From Phymorhynchus buccinoides (taxonomy: Eukaryota; Mollusca; Gastropoda; Neogastropoda; Raphitomidae), in assembly GCA_017654935.2 (NCBI GenBank), contig CM065699.1, positions 1,063,074-1,127,073 of the forward strand: a DNA stretch of 64,000 nucleotides, read 5' to 3'. Positions 11,090 through 22,097 of the stretch are shown piece by piece. The stretch's first letter is position 1. The number at the start of each line of letters is the position of its first letter. The position numbers and the translations under genes were made by a program. The notes under the pieces were generated by a model. That model saw only the letters and a program-made list of their open reading frames with translations, had not been told where the DNA came from and ran no database searches.

Positions 11090-11552
11090 GTATGAGGAAT
11101 GGACATGATACATTCTTGGTGGATAATCCTGACAGCAACAGAATGGAATGCCCACCAACAGTTATGAGAAAAGAGATGGACAGAACCAGACATCGCCTAA
11201 AGCTAGGCTCCTTTGGAGTCGGCATGGACCCTCGATCCTGTCCCAACAATAAACCTAACAGTAAAACAATGCCCACCAACAGTTATGAGAAAAGAGATGG
11301 ACAGAACCAGACATCGCCTAGCATCCTACCTTTGGAGTCGGCATGGACCCTCGATCCTGTCCCAACAATAATCCTAACAGTAAAACAATGCCCACCAACA
11401 GTTATGAGAAAAGAGATGGACAGAACCAGACATCGCCTAGCATCCTACCTTTGGAGTCGGCATGGACCCTCGATCCTGTCCCAACAATAATCCTAACAGT
11501 AAAACAATGCCCACCAACAGTTCAACACACACAGCCCTGACGTGCATCCTAC
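11090..11552 (-). repeat. 119-bp array carrying copies of the exon G donor site
   Basis: About 3.5 copies. GCATCCTACC starts at 11321 and 11440 (119 bp), with a final partial step to the real site at 11544. On the minus strand each unit has an exon-like end GTCCATGCCGACTCCAAAG joined to the donor gtaggatgc, close to exon G's own end GCAGACTCCAGAG|gtaggatgc. About 30 nt of exon edge is thus copied with the splice site. The remaining unit is intronic. Confidence 0.85.
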
Positions 11553-13462
11553 CTCTGGAGTCTGCCCTGGACCCTCTGTCCTGGCCTTCCCGGTCCCTGT
11601 CCCCCCTGCTGTGGGCCGACGATGATTTGTGCTTCTCCTGCTGCTGCTGCTTCATGGCCGTGTGGGAACGCAGCGTGCGTGTGGGCCGTGACTCCTCCCT
11701 CTCCTCTTCCTCCCCCTCCTCATCCTCCAGCCTCTCCCCTTCTCCCTCCTCCCCCTCTGGCCCGTTGCTGGTTGCCTCCTCCTTGGGAGGGAGGGAGGAT
11801 TCCGGAGGAATAGCTTTCGAAGAGGCTTTCTCCTCTCGGTCCCCAGAACCGGTTGGTGAGCCGGGACGGGAGAGCGGTTTAGGGGAAGGGGCATTGGTCG
11901 TCAAGTTTTCTTCGAAGGGGAAGGGTAGCAGGCCGGAAAGAGTGGGCAATTGCCTCCCTTCGTCAGCGTCTGCCCCTTCCACGTTCCAGTGGGGGGCGCT
12001 GTTGAGCACGTAGGGCAGGGCGGGTTTGATGGGGGGCTTGGTCTGGTCGGGGGCGTGGGGGGCCGCAGTGGCTTTCTGCGAGGGCAGGATGATCTTGAGC
12101 GGCGGCACTTTAGGACACGCCGCTCGCTCAGCCTCCGAACTCCCCGCACTCTCCTCCACCTCCATGCGGAGCGGGGAACTCGCTGAACTGTCAGACTTCT
12201 CCGCCGACAACAAATCGGGGAAGGTCTTGGGCGAGGCTCGGTCAGCTCGCGCCGACAGCCCGTCCCATCGAAAAGGTTGAGGACTACTGGATGGAAACGA
12301 AGATGAGGAAACCGTGTTTGTGTGCGACACCGCGACGCTCGTCAGCGCGACACTGCTGTCACTGATCCCTGAACTATTGACGCACGAAATGCCGCCACCA
12401 ACACCACCACTACTACCACCACTACCTCGCCGATGAAGCTGGGAAGTCCTGTCGGAACTGGAACAATCTTTATCCACGCTACTCCCTGTGGTAGAGGTCA
12501 CTCCGGTTCGCGACACCCACCCCCCTAAATGGGGCGTGGCGGCCCCTGAAGAAGTGACGCTGTGGTTCACTCTGTCCTCTGGAATGTGCGCATGCTGACA
12601 ACTCTCCCCTCCGCCCGCAGCATTCAGCTGACAACTCTCCCCTCCGCCCGCAGCATTCAGCTGACAACTCTCCCCTCCGCCCGCAGCATTCAGCTGACAA
12701 CTCTCTCCTCCGCCCGCAGCATTCAGCTGACAACTCTCCCCTCCGCCCGCAGCATTCAGCTGACAACTCTCCCCTCCGCCCGCAGCATTCAGCTGACAAC
12801 TCTCCCCTCCGCCCGCAGCATTCAGCTGACAACTCTCTCCTCCGCCCGCAGCATTCAGCTGAGGGCGGCCCTTTCCCCCGCCTGTCCTGAACACGGTTTT
12901 ATCGTTATTATCGTCATCATCGCTCACATCCTCCATCGGCTGAGGGGTGAAAGGTTCCGTGCGCAAACGCTGCAAGGAACTCACTCCCTGAGAGGACGGG
13001 GAGGGGGTGAGGGTAGGGGGGTGGGGGCCTTTCCATTCCCCCCCTCCCCCTCTCTCTTCCGAAGAGTCCGGGCCCACACCGTGCACTTTGAGAGAAGGAA
13101 TCGATGACGATAACGACGACGACGATGATGATGATGGGGGCAGAGAGGAAACGCTGTTCTGCCCCCCACCACTCACCCCCCACCGTTGATTGTTATGATG
13201 ATGATGGTGATGCGAGTGGTCCGTAAAGTGGGTGGGAGGTTGTTCTTTCTCCTCCCCTCCCCCCTCCATGGTGGACACTGGGCTGCAGGCGGGGGAGGGT
13301 CTATTTCCAGCACGGGGGTGGAGGGTTGTTCTATCGCGGTAGTGGGGGTGGGGGGTGGGGGGCGTCAGTTGATGCTGTGGTTGTTGCTGTTGGTCGCCGG
13401 TGTCCATGGTGAGGATGTATGATTTGAACATGGGTTCCTTGGAGTCTGTGCTTTTCCTGTGA
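11553..13462 (-). CDS. ANKRD11/12-like gene, exon G (large low-complexity exon)
   Basis: This exon has 1,910 nt. Acceptor tgttgtttgcag|TCACAGG; donor TCCAGAG|gtagga. The first base completes the phase-2 end of exon F (AG|T, Ser), and it ends in phase 1, matching exon H. In order it encodes a Gln/Pro-rich start, a His run, Ser-rich and Gly-rich stretches, and eight copies of an 11-residue [11 protein letters not shown] repeat. Next come a [10 protein letters not shown] motif, an acidic [10 protein letters not shown] tract and [20 protein letters not shown]. It replaces the very large middle exon of vertebrate ANKRD11/12 in position but has little alignable sequence. The basic, Arg-rich end resembles the vertebrate segment just before the C-terminal domain. 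Confidence 0.85.
12597..12862 (-). repeat. 33-bp in-frame coding repeat in exon G, 8 copies
   Basis: The unit encodes [11 protein letters not shown] (11 aa) and is nearly invariant at the nucleotide level (only ctcc/ctct changes). Homogeneity at silent sites suggests recent expansion. The 33-bp length keeps the frame. Confidence 0.95.
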
Positions 13463-13484
13463 CTGCAAACAACAATACGATGCA

Positions 13485-13640
13485 TGTAATAGTTTATCAC
13501 TGTTACCATCTCTATTCTCTACAAACAGACTCACTGCACCGCCACACTATCAAGAAGATGTATGTAATAGTTTATCACTTTTACCATGCTCTATTCTCTA
13601 CAAACAGACTCACTGCAATGCCACACTATCAAGATACACA
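13485..13640. repeat. Two-copy repeat (about 78 bp) beside the exon G acceptor
   Basis: GTAATAGTTTATCACT...CTACAAACAGACTCACTGCA occurs twice, starting about 23 bp from the acceptor. On the minus strand each copy includes a tctgtttgtag stretch similar to the real ttgtttgcag acceptor. The similarity is weak and counted only as a possible splice-site copy. Confidence 0.7.
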
Positions 13641-13796
13641 CACACACACACGCACAAGAAGCATACATACTCAAATAAGAATAGCCATAACTTTAGACAT
13701 ACTTATACACAGATTCATACACAACACACACTTTGTCACACTTAGAATCAACACACTAGGACATACAGAAATGTGTTCATGATACGTGACTTTATA

Positions 13797-14212
13797 TGTG
13801 ACCCAGCACCACGAAAGGGACATTAAGTCGCTGGGCTAGTTTCTCACTTGCAAAGTCAAAAATCTCATTTTGGGGGGTCAATTTTGAGTTATGGGCATTT
13901 TTGTGTTCTCTAACATCTTATCTTTCATATTTAAAAAGGATACTCTTTAACATGGTCTCTAAATGGTCTTATAAGTGTCTTAAAACGAGTAGGTCAATGC
14001 ATTTTCTTCAGCTAGGCTAGAACTTAGACTGTTTTCTCAAAATGACCGACACTCACACTACCAACTTTAAATGCTCATAACTCTGGAACGGAAAAAGATA
14101 CAAGACTGGTTCTTGCATCATTAGAAAGAGAACTGTCGAAGATTTCAAATGTATAATTTTCTCAGAACAGTCAGTTTGACACTTAATGTCCCTTTCGTGA
14201 TGTTGGGTCACA
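13797..14212. mobile_element. 416-bp MITE with TA target duplication
   Basis: Inverted repeats of about 32 bp (13797-13828 and 14181-14212, two mismatches) begin TGTGACCCA and contain CACGAAAGGGACATTAAGT. They are flanked by TA on both sides (13795-13796, 14213-14214), as expected for Tc1/mariner-type or similar elements. There is no coding capacity. It fills most of the 772-bp F-G intron and ends 22 bp from the donor of exon F. Confidence 0.85.
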
Positions 14213-14234
14213 TATTGTTTCCATATCACTGTAC

Positions 14235-14433
14235 CTCTGTCCCTGATTGTTCCCCTGTTCCTCCCCACTAGAAGAGGCGGCAGATTTGAACTTGAGGAAC
14301 AGTCTTGGCGAGGGCAGTGGTTTGTCGACGGGCGATTTGGGCGGCAGACTCATGCGGCGATTGGCGATGGTTCCCGGTGTACATGAGTTGTCACCCTTCA
14401 CCATGGACATGGACGAGCTGCGAGGCTTGAGGT
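14235..14433 (-). CDS. ANKRD11/12-like gene, exon F
   Basis: This exon has 199 nt. Acceptor cactgtgtctccag|ACCTCAAG; donor GGACAGAG|gtacag. It starts with two nucleotides completing the phase-1 end of exon E (G|AC, Asp) and ends in phase 2, matching exon G. It encodes LKPRSSSMSMVKGDNSC, then MSLPPKSPVDKPLPSPRLFLKF and an acidic Gln-rich end. It is a Ser/Pro-rich linker with basic SP sites. No domain is recognised. Placement in the gene rests on splice sites and phase. Confidence 0.75.
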
Positions 14434-17230
14434 CTGGAGACACAGTGACTGGGTAGACACACAAAGGATTCACACAGACCTGCCACCCCCCTAACAGACC
14501 AAAGAGGCTTGAGGTCTGGAGACAGACAGTGACTGGGTAGACACACCAGAGGACAGACAGTGACTGGGTAGAGACACACCAGAGGACACAGTGACTGGGT
14601 AGAGACACCAGAGGACAGACAGTGACTGGGTAGAGACACCAGAGGACAGACAGTGACTGGGTAGACACACCAGAGGACAGACAGTGACTGGGTAGAGACA
14701 CCAGAGGACAGACAGTGACTGGGTAGAGACACACCAGAGGACAGACAGTGACTGGGTAGACACACCAGAGGACAGACAGTGACTGGGTAGAGACACAGTG
14801 ACAGAGGACAGACAGTGACTGGGTAGAGACACACCAGAGGACAGACAGTGAGGGTAGACACACCAGAGGACAGACAGTGACTGGGTAGACACACCAGAGG
14901 ACAGACAGTGACTGGGTAGACACACCAGAGGACAGACAGTGACTGGGTAGAGACACCAGAGGACAGACAGTGACTGGGTAGACACACCAGAGGACAGACA
15001 GTGACTGGGTAGAGACACCAGAGGACAGACAGTGACTGGGTAGAGACACACCAGAGGACAGACAGTGACTGGGTAGACACACCAGAGGACAGACAGTGAC
15101 TGGGTAGACACACCAGAGGACAGACAGTGACTGGGTAGAGACACCAGAGGACAGACAGTGACTGGGTAGAGACACACCAGAGGACAGACAGTGACTGGGT
15201 AGAGACACCAGAGGACAGACAGTGACTGGGTAGAGACACACCAGAGGACAGACAGTGACTGGGTAGAGACACACCAGAGGACAGACAGTGACTGGGTAGA
15301 GACACACCAGAGGACAGACAGTGACTGGGTAGACACACCCAGAGGACAGACAGTGACTGGGTAGAGACACACCAGAGGACAGACAGTGACTGGGTAGAGA
15401 CACACCAGAGGACAGACAGTGACTGGGTAGAGACACCAGAGGACAGACAGTGACTGGGTAGAGACACACCAGAGGACAGACAGTGACTGGGTAGAGACAC
15501 CAGAGGACAGACAGTGACTGGGTAGAGACACACCAGAGGACAGACAGTGACTGGGTAGAGACACCAGAGGACAGACAGTGACTGGGTAGAGACACACCAG
15601 AGGACAGACAGTGACTGGGTAGAGACACACCAGAGGACAGACAGTGACTGGGTAGAGACACCAGAGGACAGACAGTGACTGGGTAGAGACACCAGAGGAC
15701 AGACAGTGACTGGGTAGACACACCAGAGGACAGACAGTGACTGGGTAGACACACCAGAGGACACACCAGAGGACAGACAGTGACTGGGTAGAGACACACC
15801 AGAGGACAGACAGTGACTGGGTAGAGACACCAGAGGACAGACAGTGACTGGGTAGAGACACACCAGAGGACAGACAGTGACTGGGTAGAGACACCAGAGG
15901 ACAGACAGTGACTGGGTAGAGACACCAGAGGACAGACAGTGACTGGGTAGACACACCAGAGGACAGACAGTGACTGGGTAGAGACACCAGAGGACAGACA
16001 GTGACTGGGTAGACACACCAGAGGACAGACAGTGACTGGGTAGACACACCAGAGGACAGACAGTGACTGGGTAGACACACCAGAGGACAGACAGTGACTG
16101 GGTAGACACACCAGAGGACAGACAGTGACTGGGTAGACACACCAGAGGACAGACAGTGACTGGGTAGAGACACACAGAGGACAGACAGTGACTGGGTAGA
16201 GACACCAGAGGACAGACAGTGACTGGGTAGACACACCAGAGGACAGACAGTGACTGGGTAGAGACACACCAGAGGACAGACAGTGACTGGGTAGAGACAC
16301 ACCAGAGGACAGACAGTGACTGGGTAGACACACCAGAGGACAGACAGTGACTGGGTAGACACACCAGAGGACAGACAGTGACTGGGTAGACACACCAGAG
16401 GACAGACAGTGACTGGGTAGAGACACCAGAGGACAGACAGTGACTGGGTAGAGACACACCAGAGGACAGACAGTGACTGGGTAGAGACACCAGAGGACAG
16501 ACAGTGACTGGGTAGACACACCAGAGGACAGACAGTGACTGGGTAGAGACACCAGAGGACAGACAGTGACTGGGTAGACACACACCAGAGGACAGACAGT
16601 GACTGGGTAGAGACACACAGACAGAGGGTACAGACAGTGACTGGGTAGAGACACCAGAGGACAGACAGTGACTGGGTAGACACACCAGTGAGGGTAGACA
16701 CAGACAGACAGTGACTGGGTAGAGACACACCAGAGGACAGACAGTGACTGGGTAGAGACACCAGAGGACAGACAGTGACTGGGTAGACACACCAGAGGAC
16801 AGACAGTGACTGGGTAGAGACACACCAGAGGACAGACAGTGACTGGGTAGTGACACACCAGAGGACAGACAGTGACTGGGTAGAGACACCAGAGGACAGA
16901 CAGTGACTGGGTAGACACACCAGAGGACAGACAGTGACTGGGTAGAGACACCAGAGGACAGACAGTGACTGGGTAGACACACCAGAGGACAGACAGTGAC
17001 TGGGTAGACACACCAGAGGACAGACAGTGACTGGGTAGAGACACACCAGAGGACAGACAGTGACTGGGTAGACACACCAGAGGACAGACAGTGACTGGGT
17101 AGACACACCAGAGGACAGACAGTGACTGGGTAGAGACACCAGAGAACAGACAGTGACTGGGTAGAGACACACCAGAGGACAGACAGTGACTGGGTAGACA
17201 CACCAGAGGACAGACAGTGACTGGGTAGTG
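14434..17230 (-). repeat. 31/33-bp array next to the exon F acceptor
   Basis: About 85 units of the type ACCAGAGGACAGACAGTGAC TGGGTAGAGAC, in 31-bp and 33-bp versions. On the minus strand the unit reads tctacccagtcactgtctgtcctctgg, a pyrimidine-rich derivative of the sequence just before the exon F acceptor (cagtcactgtgtctccag). One microexon-type unit lies at 14474-14520 between exon and array. It is stop-free in all minus frames, giving false ORFs up to 1,041 aa. Confidence 0.9.
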
Positions 17231-18770
17231 ACACAAAGGATTCACTGTTACAGACCTGCCACCCCCCTAACAGACCAAAGAGGCTTGAGGTCTGGACACA
17301 GTGACTGGGTAGTGACACAAAGGATTCACTGTTACAGACTGCCACCCCCCTAACAGACCAAAGAGGCTTGAGGTCTGGAGACAGACAGTGACTGGGTAGT
17401 GACACAAAGGATTCACTGTTACAGACCTGCCACCCCCCTAACAGACCAAAGAGGCTTGAGGTCTGGACACAGTGACTGGGTAGTGACACAAAGGATTCAC
17501 TGTTACAGACTGCCACCCCCCTAACAGACCAAAGAGGCTTGAGGTCTGGAGACAGTGACTGGGTAGTGACACAAAGGATTCACTGTTACAGACCTGCCAC
17601 CCCCCTAACAGACCAAAGAGGCTTGAGGTCTGGACACAGTGACTGGGTAGTGACACAAAGGATTCACTGTTACAGACCTGCCACCCCCCTAACAGACCAA
17701 AGAGGCTTGAGGTCTGGACACAGTGACTGGGTAGTGACACAAAGGATTCACTGTTACAGACCTGCCACCCCCCTAACAGACCAAAGAGGCTTGAGGTCTG
17801 GACACAGTGACTGGGTAGTGACACAAAGGATTCACTGTTACAGACCTGCCACCCCCCTAACAGACCAAAGAGGCTTGAGGTCTGGAGACACAGTGACTGG
17901 GTAGTGACACAAAGGATTCACTGTTTGTAAACAGACCTGCCACCCCCCTAACAGACCAAAGAGGCTTGAGGTCTGGACACAGTGACTGGGTAGTGACACA
18001 AAGGATTCACTGTTACAGACCTGCCACCCCCCTAACAGACCAAAGAGGCTTGAGGTCTGGAGACAGTGACTGGGTAGTGACACAAAGGATTCACTGTTAC
18101 AGACAGATGCTGCCACCCCCCTAACAGACCAAAGAGGCTTGAGGTCTGGAGCTCCACAGTGACTGGGTAGTGACACAAAGGATTCACTGTTACAGACCTG
18201 CCACCCCCCTAACAGACCAAAGAGGCTTGAGGTCTGGAGACAGACAGTGACTGGGTAGTGACACAAAGGATTCACTGTTACAGACCTGCCACCCCCCTAA
18301 CAGACCAAAGAGGCTTGAGGTCTGGATCACAGTGACTGGGTAGTGACACAAAGGATTCACTGTTACATTTTTACCTGCCACCCCCCTAACAGACCAAAGA
18401 GGCTTGAGGTCTGGAGATCAATATTAGACAGAGCAGTGACTGGGTAGTGACACAAAGGATTCACTGTTACAGACCTGCCACCTTCCCCTAACAGACCAAA
18501 GAGGCTTGAGGTTTGGACACAGTGACTGGGTAGTGACACAAAGGATTCACACATACCTGCCACCCCCCTAACAGACCAAAGAGGCTTGAGGTCTGGAGAC
18601 AGATAGTGACTGGGTAGTGACAAAAGGATTCACACATACCTGCCACCCCCCTAACAGACCAAAGAGGCTTGAGGTCTGGAGACACATAGTGACTGGGTAG
18701 TGACAAAAGGATTCACACATACCTGCCACCCCCCTAACAGACCAAAGAGGCTTGAGGTCTGGAGAAGTGT
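17231..18770 (-). repeat. 82-88-bp array of microexon-like units, about 18 copies
   Basis: On the minus strand each unit has an acceptor (cactgtgtccag), a conserved 36-nt segment starting ACCTCAAGCCTC and ending GGGTGGCAG, then a GT donor and spacer ending gtcactacccagt. The first 12 nt equal the first 12 nt of exon F. The 36-nt segment is open in the gene's frame (DLKPLWSVRGVA, phase 1 to phase 1). The three units at the upstream end (18550-18760) have the stronger donor GCAG|gtatgtg; the others have gtctgt. Confidence 0.9.
18723..18758 (-). CDS. Candidate 36-nt microexon of the ANKRD11/12-like gene
   Basis: This is the most upstream unit of the array. Acceptor ggttacacttctccag|ACCTCAAG lies in a unique pyrimidine-rich context, and donor GGCAG|gtatgtgtg is a good consensus. 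Its length is 36 nt, phase 1 at both ends, so inclusion would insert 12 residues (LKPLWSVRGVA type) between exons E and F without changing frame. Skipping it also keeps the frame, so its use cannot be settled from sequence. It may be the founder of the array, or just another copy of the exon F edge. Confidence 0.4.
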
Positions 18771-18789
18771 AACCAGCTCAGTGAGCTGG

Positions 18790-21239
18790 GTAGTGACATA
18801 TCTAAAATTCAGGATTCAATTGACATACAAAGCTGCCAACCCCCAAATAAAAATATTTTAAAGTCTAACTTGAGACCAGTTAAGCAAATTTGGCTTGCCT
18901 TTCAAAGTTTTTTTTAGACAATGTGTAATAGTTAATACACAATGCAGAATTGTGTTTCAATTAAAAAGTATACACACCAGAGATTGTAACAGTGTGGAAA
19001 ATTGTTATGATTCAATACATGGCTCTTAAATAATTAAGATGTTAATACATTTTGGTGTTACCGTAACCTACTCAGCACTCTGAAGTCTAAAATTCAATCA
19101 TCAGTAATGCCGAGTACTGGTATGTTTCTATATTTCTATGTGCAAGAACCTCAGCACACACACATGTAAAATCAAAGCATTTAAAGTCATTGCTGTTTAT
19201 TGTTTTTAATTTGTGGATGAAAACAATGTGTTACATGGTGAAGCGTAACTTGCTCACTTAAATTTTATTTTGTTATAATGCTGACAGTATCAATCAGATA
19301 TTGAACTTCTTTTGCATGCACTCAAATCTGCCCCATGCAATGCACATCTGATGAGAAAAACGGAACAATTGGAAGTTATTTATTTTAGGCCTTGTGTGTA
19401 ACACAATTTGGACACCAAATCAGATTCTTGGCCATATTGCCTTTCGCTCATAAACATAATTTGAAGCAAGCAATTTTCATTCTTGTCACTGTATTTTCCA
19501 GTCTACAAAGCGCACTGTTGTCTAAGCCTCACCCCATGAATTTTATTAAAATTCTGGAAAAAACAACGATAAAGTCGCATTCAGTGTCTAAGCCACAAGA
19601 GACTGAAAAAGAAAAACGAACCTGAGAAGACGAGCAGACGAACGATCGAAAGCCACGGCAACTTTGACGGCCCGTGTTGCACTCACACACAAACTACACA
19701 CTACAGACCTAATCTTCGCCTTAACGGACTTACTAAACACTGGATTCTGCACGACACGACACAACACAACACAAAACATGATAAAGTAACGCACTGGCAG
19801 TTCATTTTCAGTCACAGTTTGCACACACGAAACTTTTACGCGCGTACAACTTGGCTGACAAAATGGCGCAGCGCACACCGCAGATACGAAATCACGGCAA
19901 ACGCTAATGCGCCAGCTGCTTTCATCTATCGGATTTTGTGAGTTGTTTGCATTCAGCGAGTGTTTCAGTGCACACACTAATGCAGATTTATCAGTTTGAT
20001 AATGGAAAGGAGCTGCTTTTCAACTTCGTTTTTTGTGAAGTGAGACCATTCACTGAGTTCCAACTTATGGAGTGAGACCGATCACCTAGTTTCAACTTGG
20101 AAGTTGACTTCGCATTTACATGTGCACATAGTTTGTAAAGATCGACACGATCGCAACTGTTTCAGTTCAAACTTTGATCATAAACTGTTCAGTGATGACA
20201 TGTGTGCATAAAAGTGGTGAAATTTAGTGGTCAGATCGTGATATCGCTGATTAAATTCTTCAGTTTCAGCATGAGAACGGTTCATTTTTACCAAGATTGA
20301 TGATGTCAACACGCACAGGCTGGAATTGACGACCAGCCTAAAATACGGAAGGGGAAATATTCACAAATTAGCCGCAATCGTTGTTTTAGCCGCAGAGGTC
20401 AAAGTTGAAGAAAAGGGTAGCGGCTTATAGCCCGTAAAATATGGTAATTAAAACAAGTCTTGTCTGGAAGTGCCACAACTATTCCTAGCACAATAGAAGC
20501 TTTTGGTTTGTTCCTCTGCCCTTTTTATTTGGGCAGACCAAGACGGTTGGTGCCATAGATGACTTAAATAATAAGACTTGGAAGGAAGATAATGAATCAA
20601 TTCAAGTTCATCTTTGTTCTCCTTTCCTTCCGTTGGCTTGAAAAAGTCGGTGACGGTGAAAGACGAAGTCTGGGAGTTTGCAGTTTCGATAAGACGATGA
20701 GAAGTAATGTTGTATTTGATGCCTTGACACCCTCCATAGGAGACTTTTAAGTGTAGTGAGGAGACTTTTAAGTGTAGTGAGCACATCATACAGCTAGCAT
20801 GATGCACACTTTCTTGATCTCTGAATGCACAGATACTTTTCCATGTAATCTTGGCAGAAATATTGGTCTATTCTCTTTTCTCCCCAGAGTCTCACACACA
20901 TCCATGTGTCAATCACCATCTTGACGGAAGTGCGCGAACGGAAGCTGGAAAGTCGGTTATGCGCATAGCAGCTGTGCCGTTCTGTATATAAAACGACAAA
21001 TTTGCGTGTTAAATTTTTAATTATTATTAAAATTTTGAAAGCGGAATTTTATGGACTCGACCGGAAGGGCGGAAGAAATGTAGTCAGAGTGGAAGAAATT
21101 CTGCTCAAAACGGAAAGGTTGGCAGGTCTGATTGAATGAAGCTCTGAAACGAAACACCATTGTGAAATAGACAGGACGGTGTGTGACGGTTGAGGAAAAT
21201 CAAAAGGAATTTGTGAGATAATTAATGAAAAATCTACAT
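18790..21239. other. Gene-free unique and dispersed sequence of the E-F intron
   Basis: A/T-rich sequence with no supported coding frame. A 129-codon minus frame at 19588-19977 has no recognisable domain. The stretch 20280-20450 contains CCGTAAAATATGG-type words and looks like a decayed transposon end. A CAGGTCTG end like that of the 10320-10998 element occurs at 21121-21129 without a detectable partner. Confidence 0.5.
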
Positions 21240-21692
21240 AAACCAGCACACACAATTTGACGTGATTCTGTCAACCCGTTCGAAAGATATCCTTGGGACA
21301 GACAGAAGGAGAAAAAAATTACCCTCCGATTTTCAGGCTCCAGCGATCTTTTTGACCTTGACCTTGATCGGTATGCCATCATCAGAATGGGCATAAGCCA
21401 AACCACCTTCATACCAAGTTTCAACATCCTATGTTGATCGGTGCCCGAGATATGGCTAAAAATAGATTTTCGGTTTTCAAGGTCGTACGTCAAGGTCAAG
21501 GTCACGACGGCAAAATGGTTTGCGCCGATCTCTTCCTATTAAGGAGGCACACCTTCACACAAAATTTGACGCGATTCGGTCAAGCGGTTCGGGAGATATC
21601 CTTGGGACAGACAGAAAAAACCAAAAAAAAAACAACAAACAAACAAAAATACAAACCAGCCCATCGCAATAGTCCGTCTTGGTGACGGACTA
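21240..21692. mobile_element. Dispersed repeat with terminal hairpin (second copy)
   Basis: It carries the phrases ATTTGACGCGATTCGGTCAA, GGTTCGGGAGATATCCTTGG and GACAGACAGAAAAA twice, and ends in the stem AGTCCGTC ttggt GACGGACT (21671-21691). The family is shared with 7262-7941; the terminal hairpin has the same position but a different sequence. Confidence 0.6.
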
Positions 21693-21770
21693 AAAAGCAT
21701 GCAGACAGAAAGGATGAACAAAAGAAAACTGCTATAATCAACACTTGAAGTCAGCAAAATGGTGGTTGTG

Positions 21771-21906
21771 ATTTTAACCTACTGCCATAACACAAATATC
21801 TAGCTGTAACTTGATGACAATTATCAATGTCCAGTTTGTTTTAACCTACTGCCATAACACAAACATCAAGCTGTAACTTGATGACAATTATTAATGTCCA
21901 GTTTCA
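21771..21906. repeat. 68-bp direct repeat, 2 copies
   Basis: TTTTAACCTACTGCCATAAC...AATGTCCAGTTT occurs at 21771 and 21839 with few differences. It is a recent or small duplication in the intron. Confidence 0.85.
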
Positions 21907-22059
21907 AACAGGATAGAACCCACATAAACAGGGACAACTTTCAAATAATGTCAGACAAAACCCACCAAACTTGGTGACATCAAACTCTGCATACAACTTT
22001 TAAAATACTATCTTATCGGCCTAACTATGAAGGGGTTAAGCTACATAAACAACATTTGC

Positions 22060-22085
22060 CCCCCCCCCCCCCCCCCCCCCCCCCC
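22060..22085. repeat. Poly-G tract beside the exon E donor
   Basis: A run of about 25 C on the plus strand (G on the transcribed sense strand) begins 13 nt inside the intron after the donor GAAG|gtaaag. It is a potential G-quadruplex in the pre-mRNA next to a 5' splice site. Confidence 0.9.
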
Positions 22086-22097
22086 TAACATCTTTAC

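Noticed and set aside
12597..12862. Plus-strand acceptor-like CTCCGCCCGCAG copies as an antisense splice array
   Set aside because: They lie within the coding exon G on the opposite strand; no antisense gene is supported.
14183..17516. Minus-strand ORFs of 893-1,041 codons rich in Ser/Leu/Cys
   Set aside because: Stop-free 31/33-bp intronic array; only the last part (14235-14433) is exon.
19588..19977. 129-codon minus-strand frame as a gene
   Set aside because: No domain, no supporting splice context and phase not needed between exons E and F.
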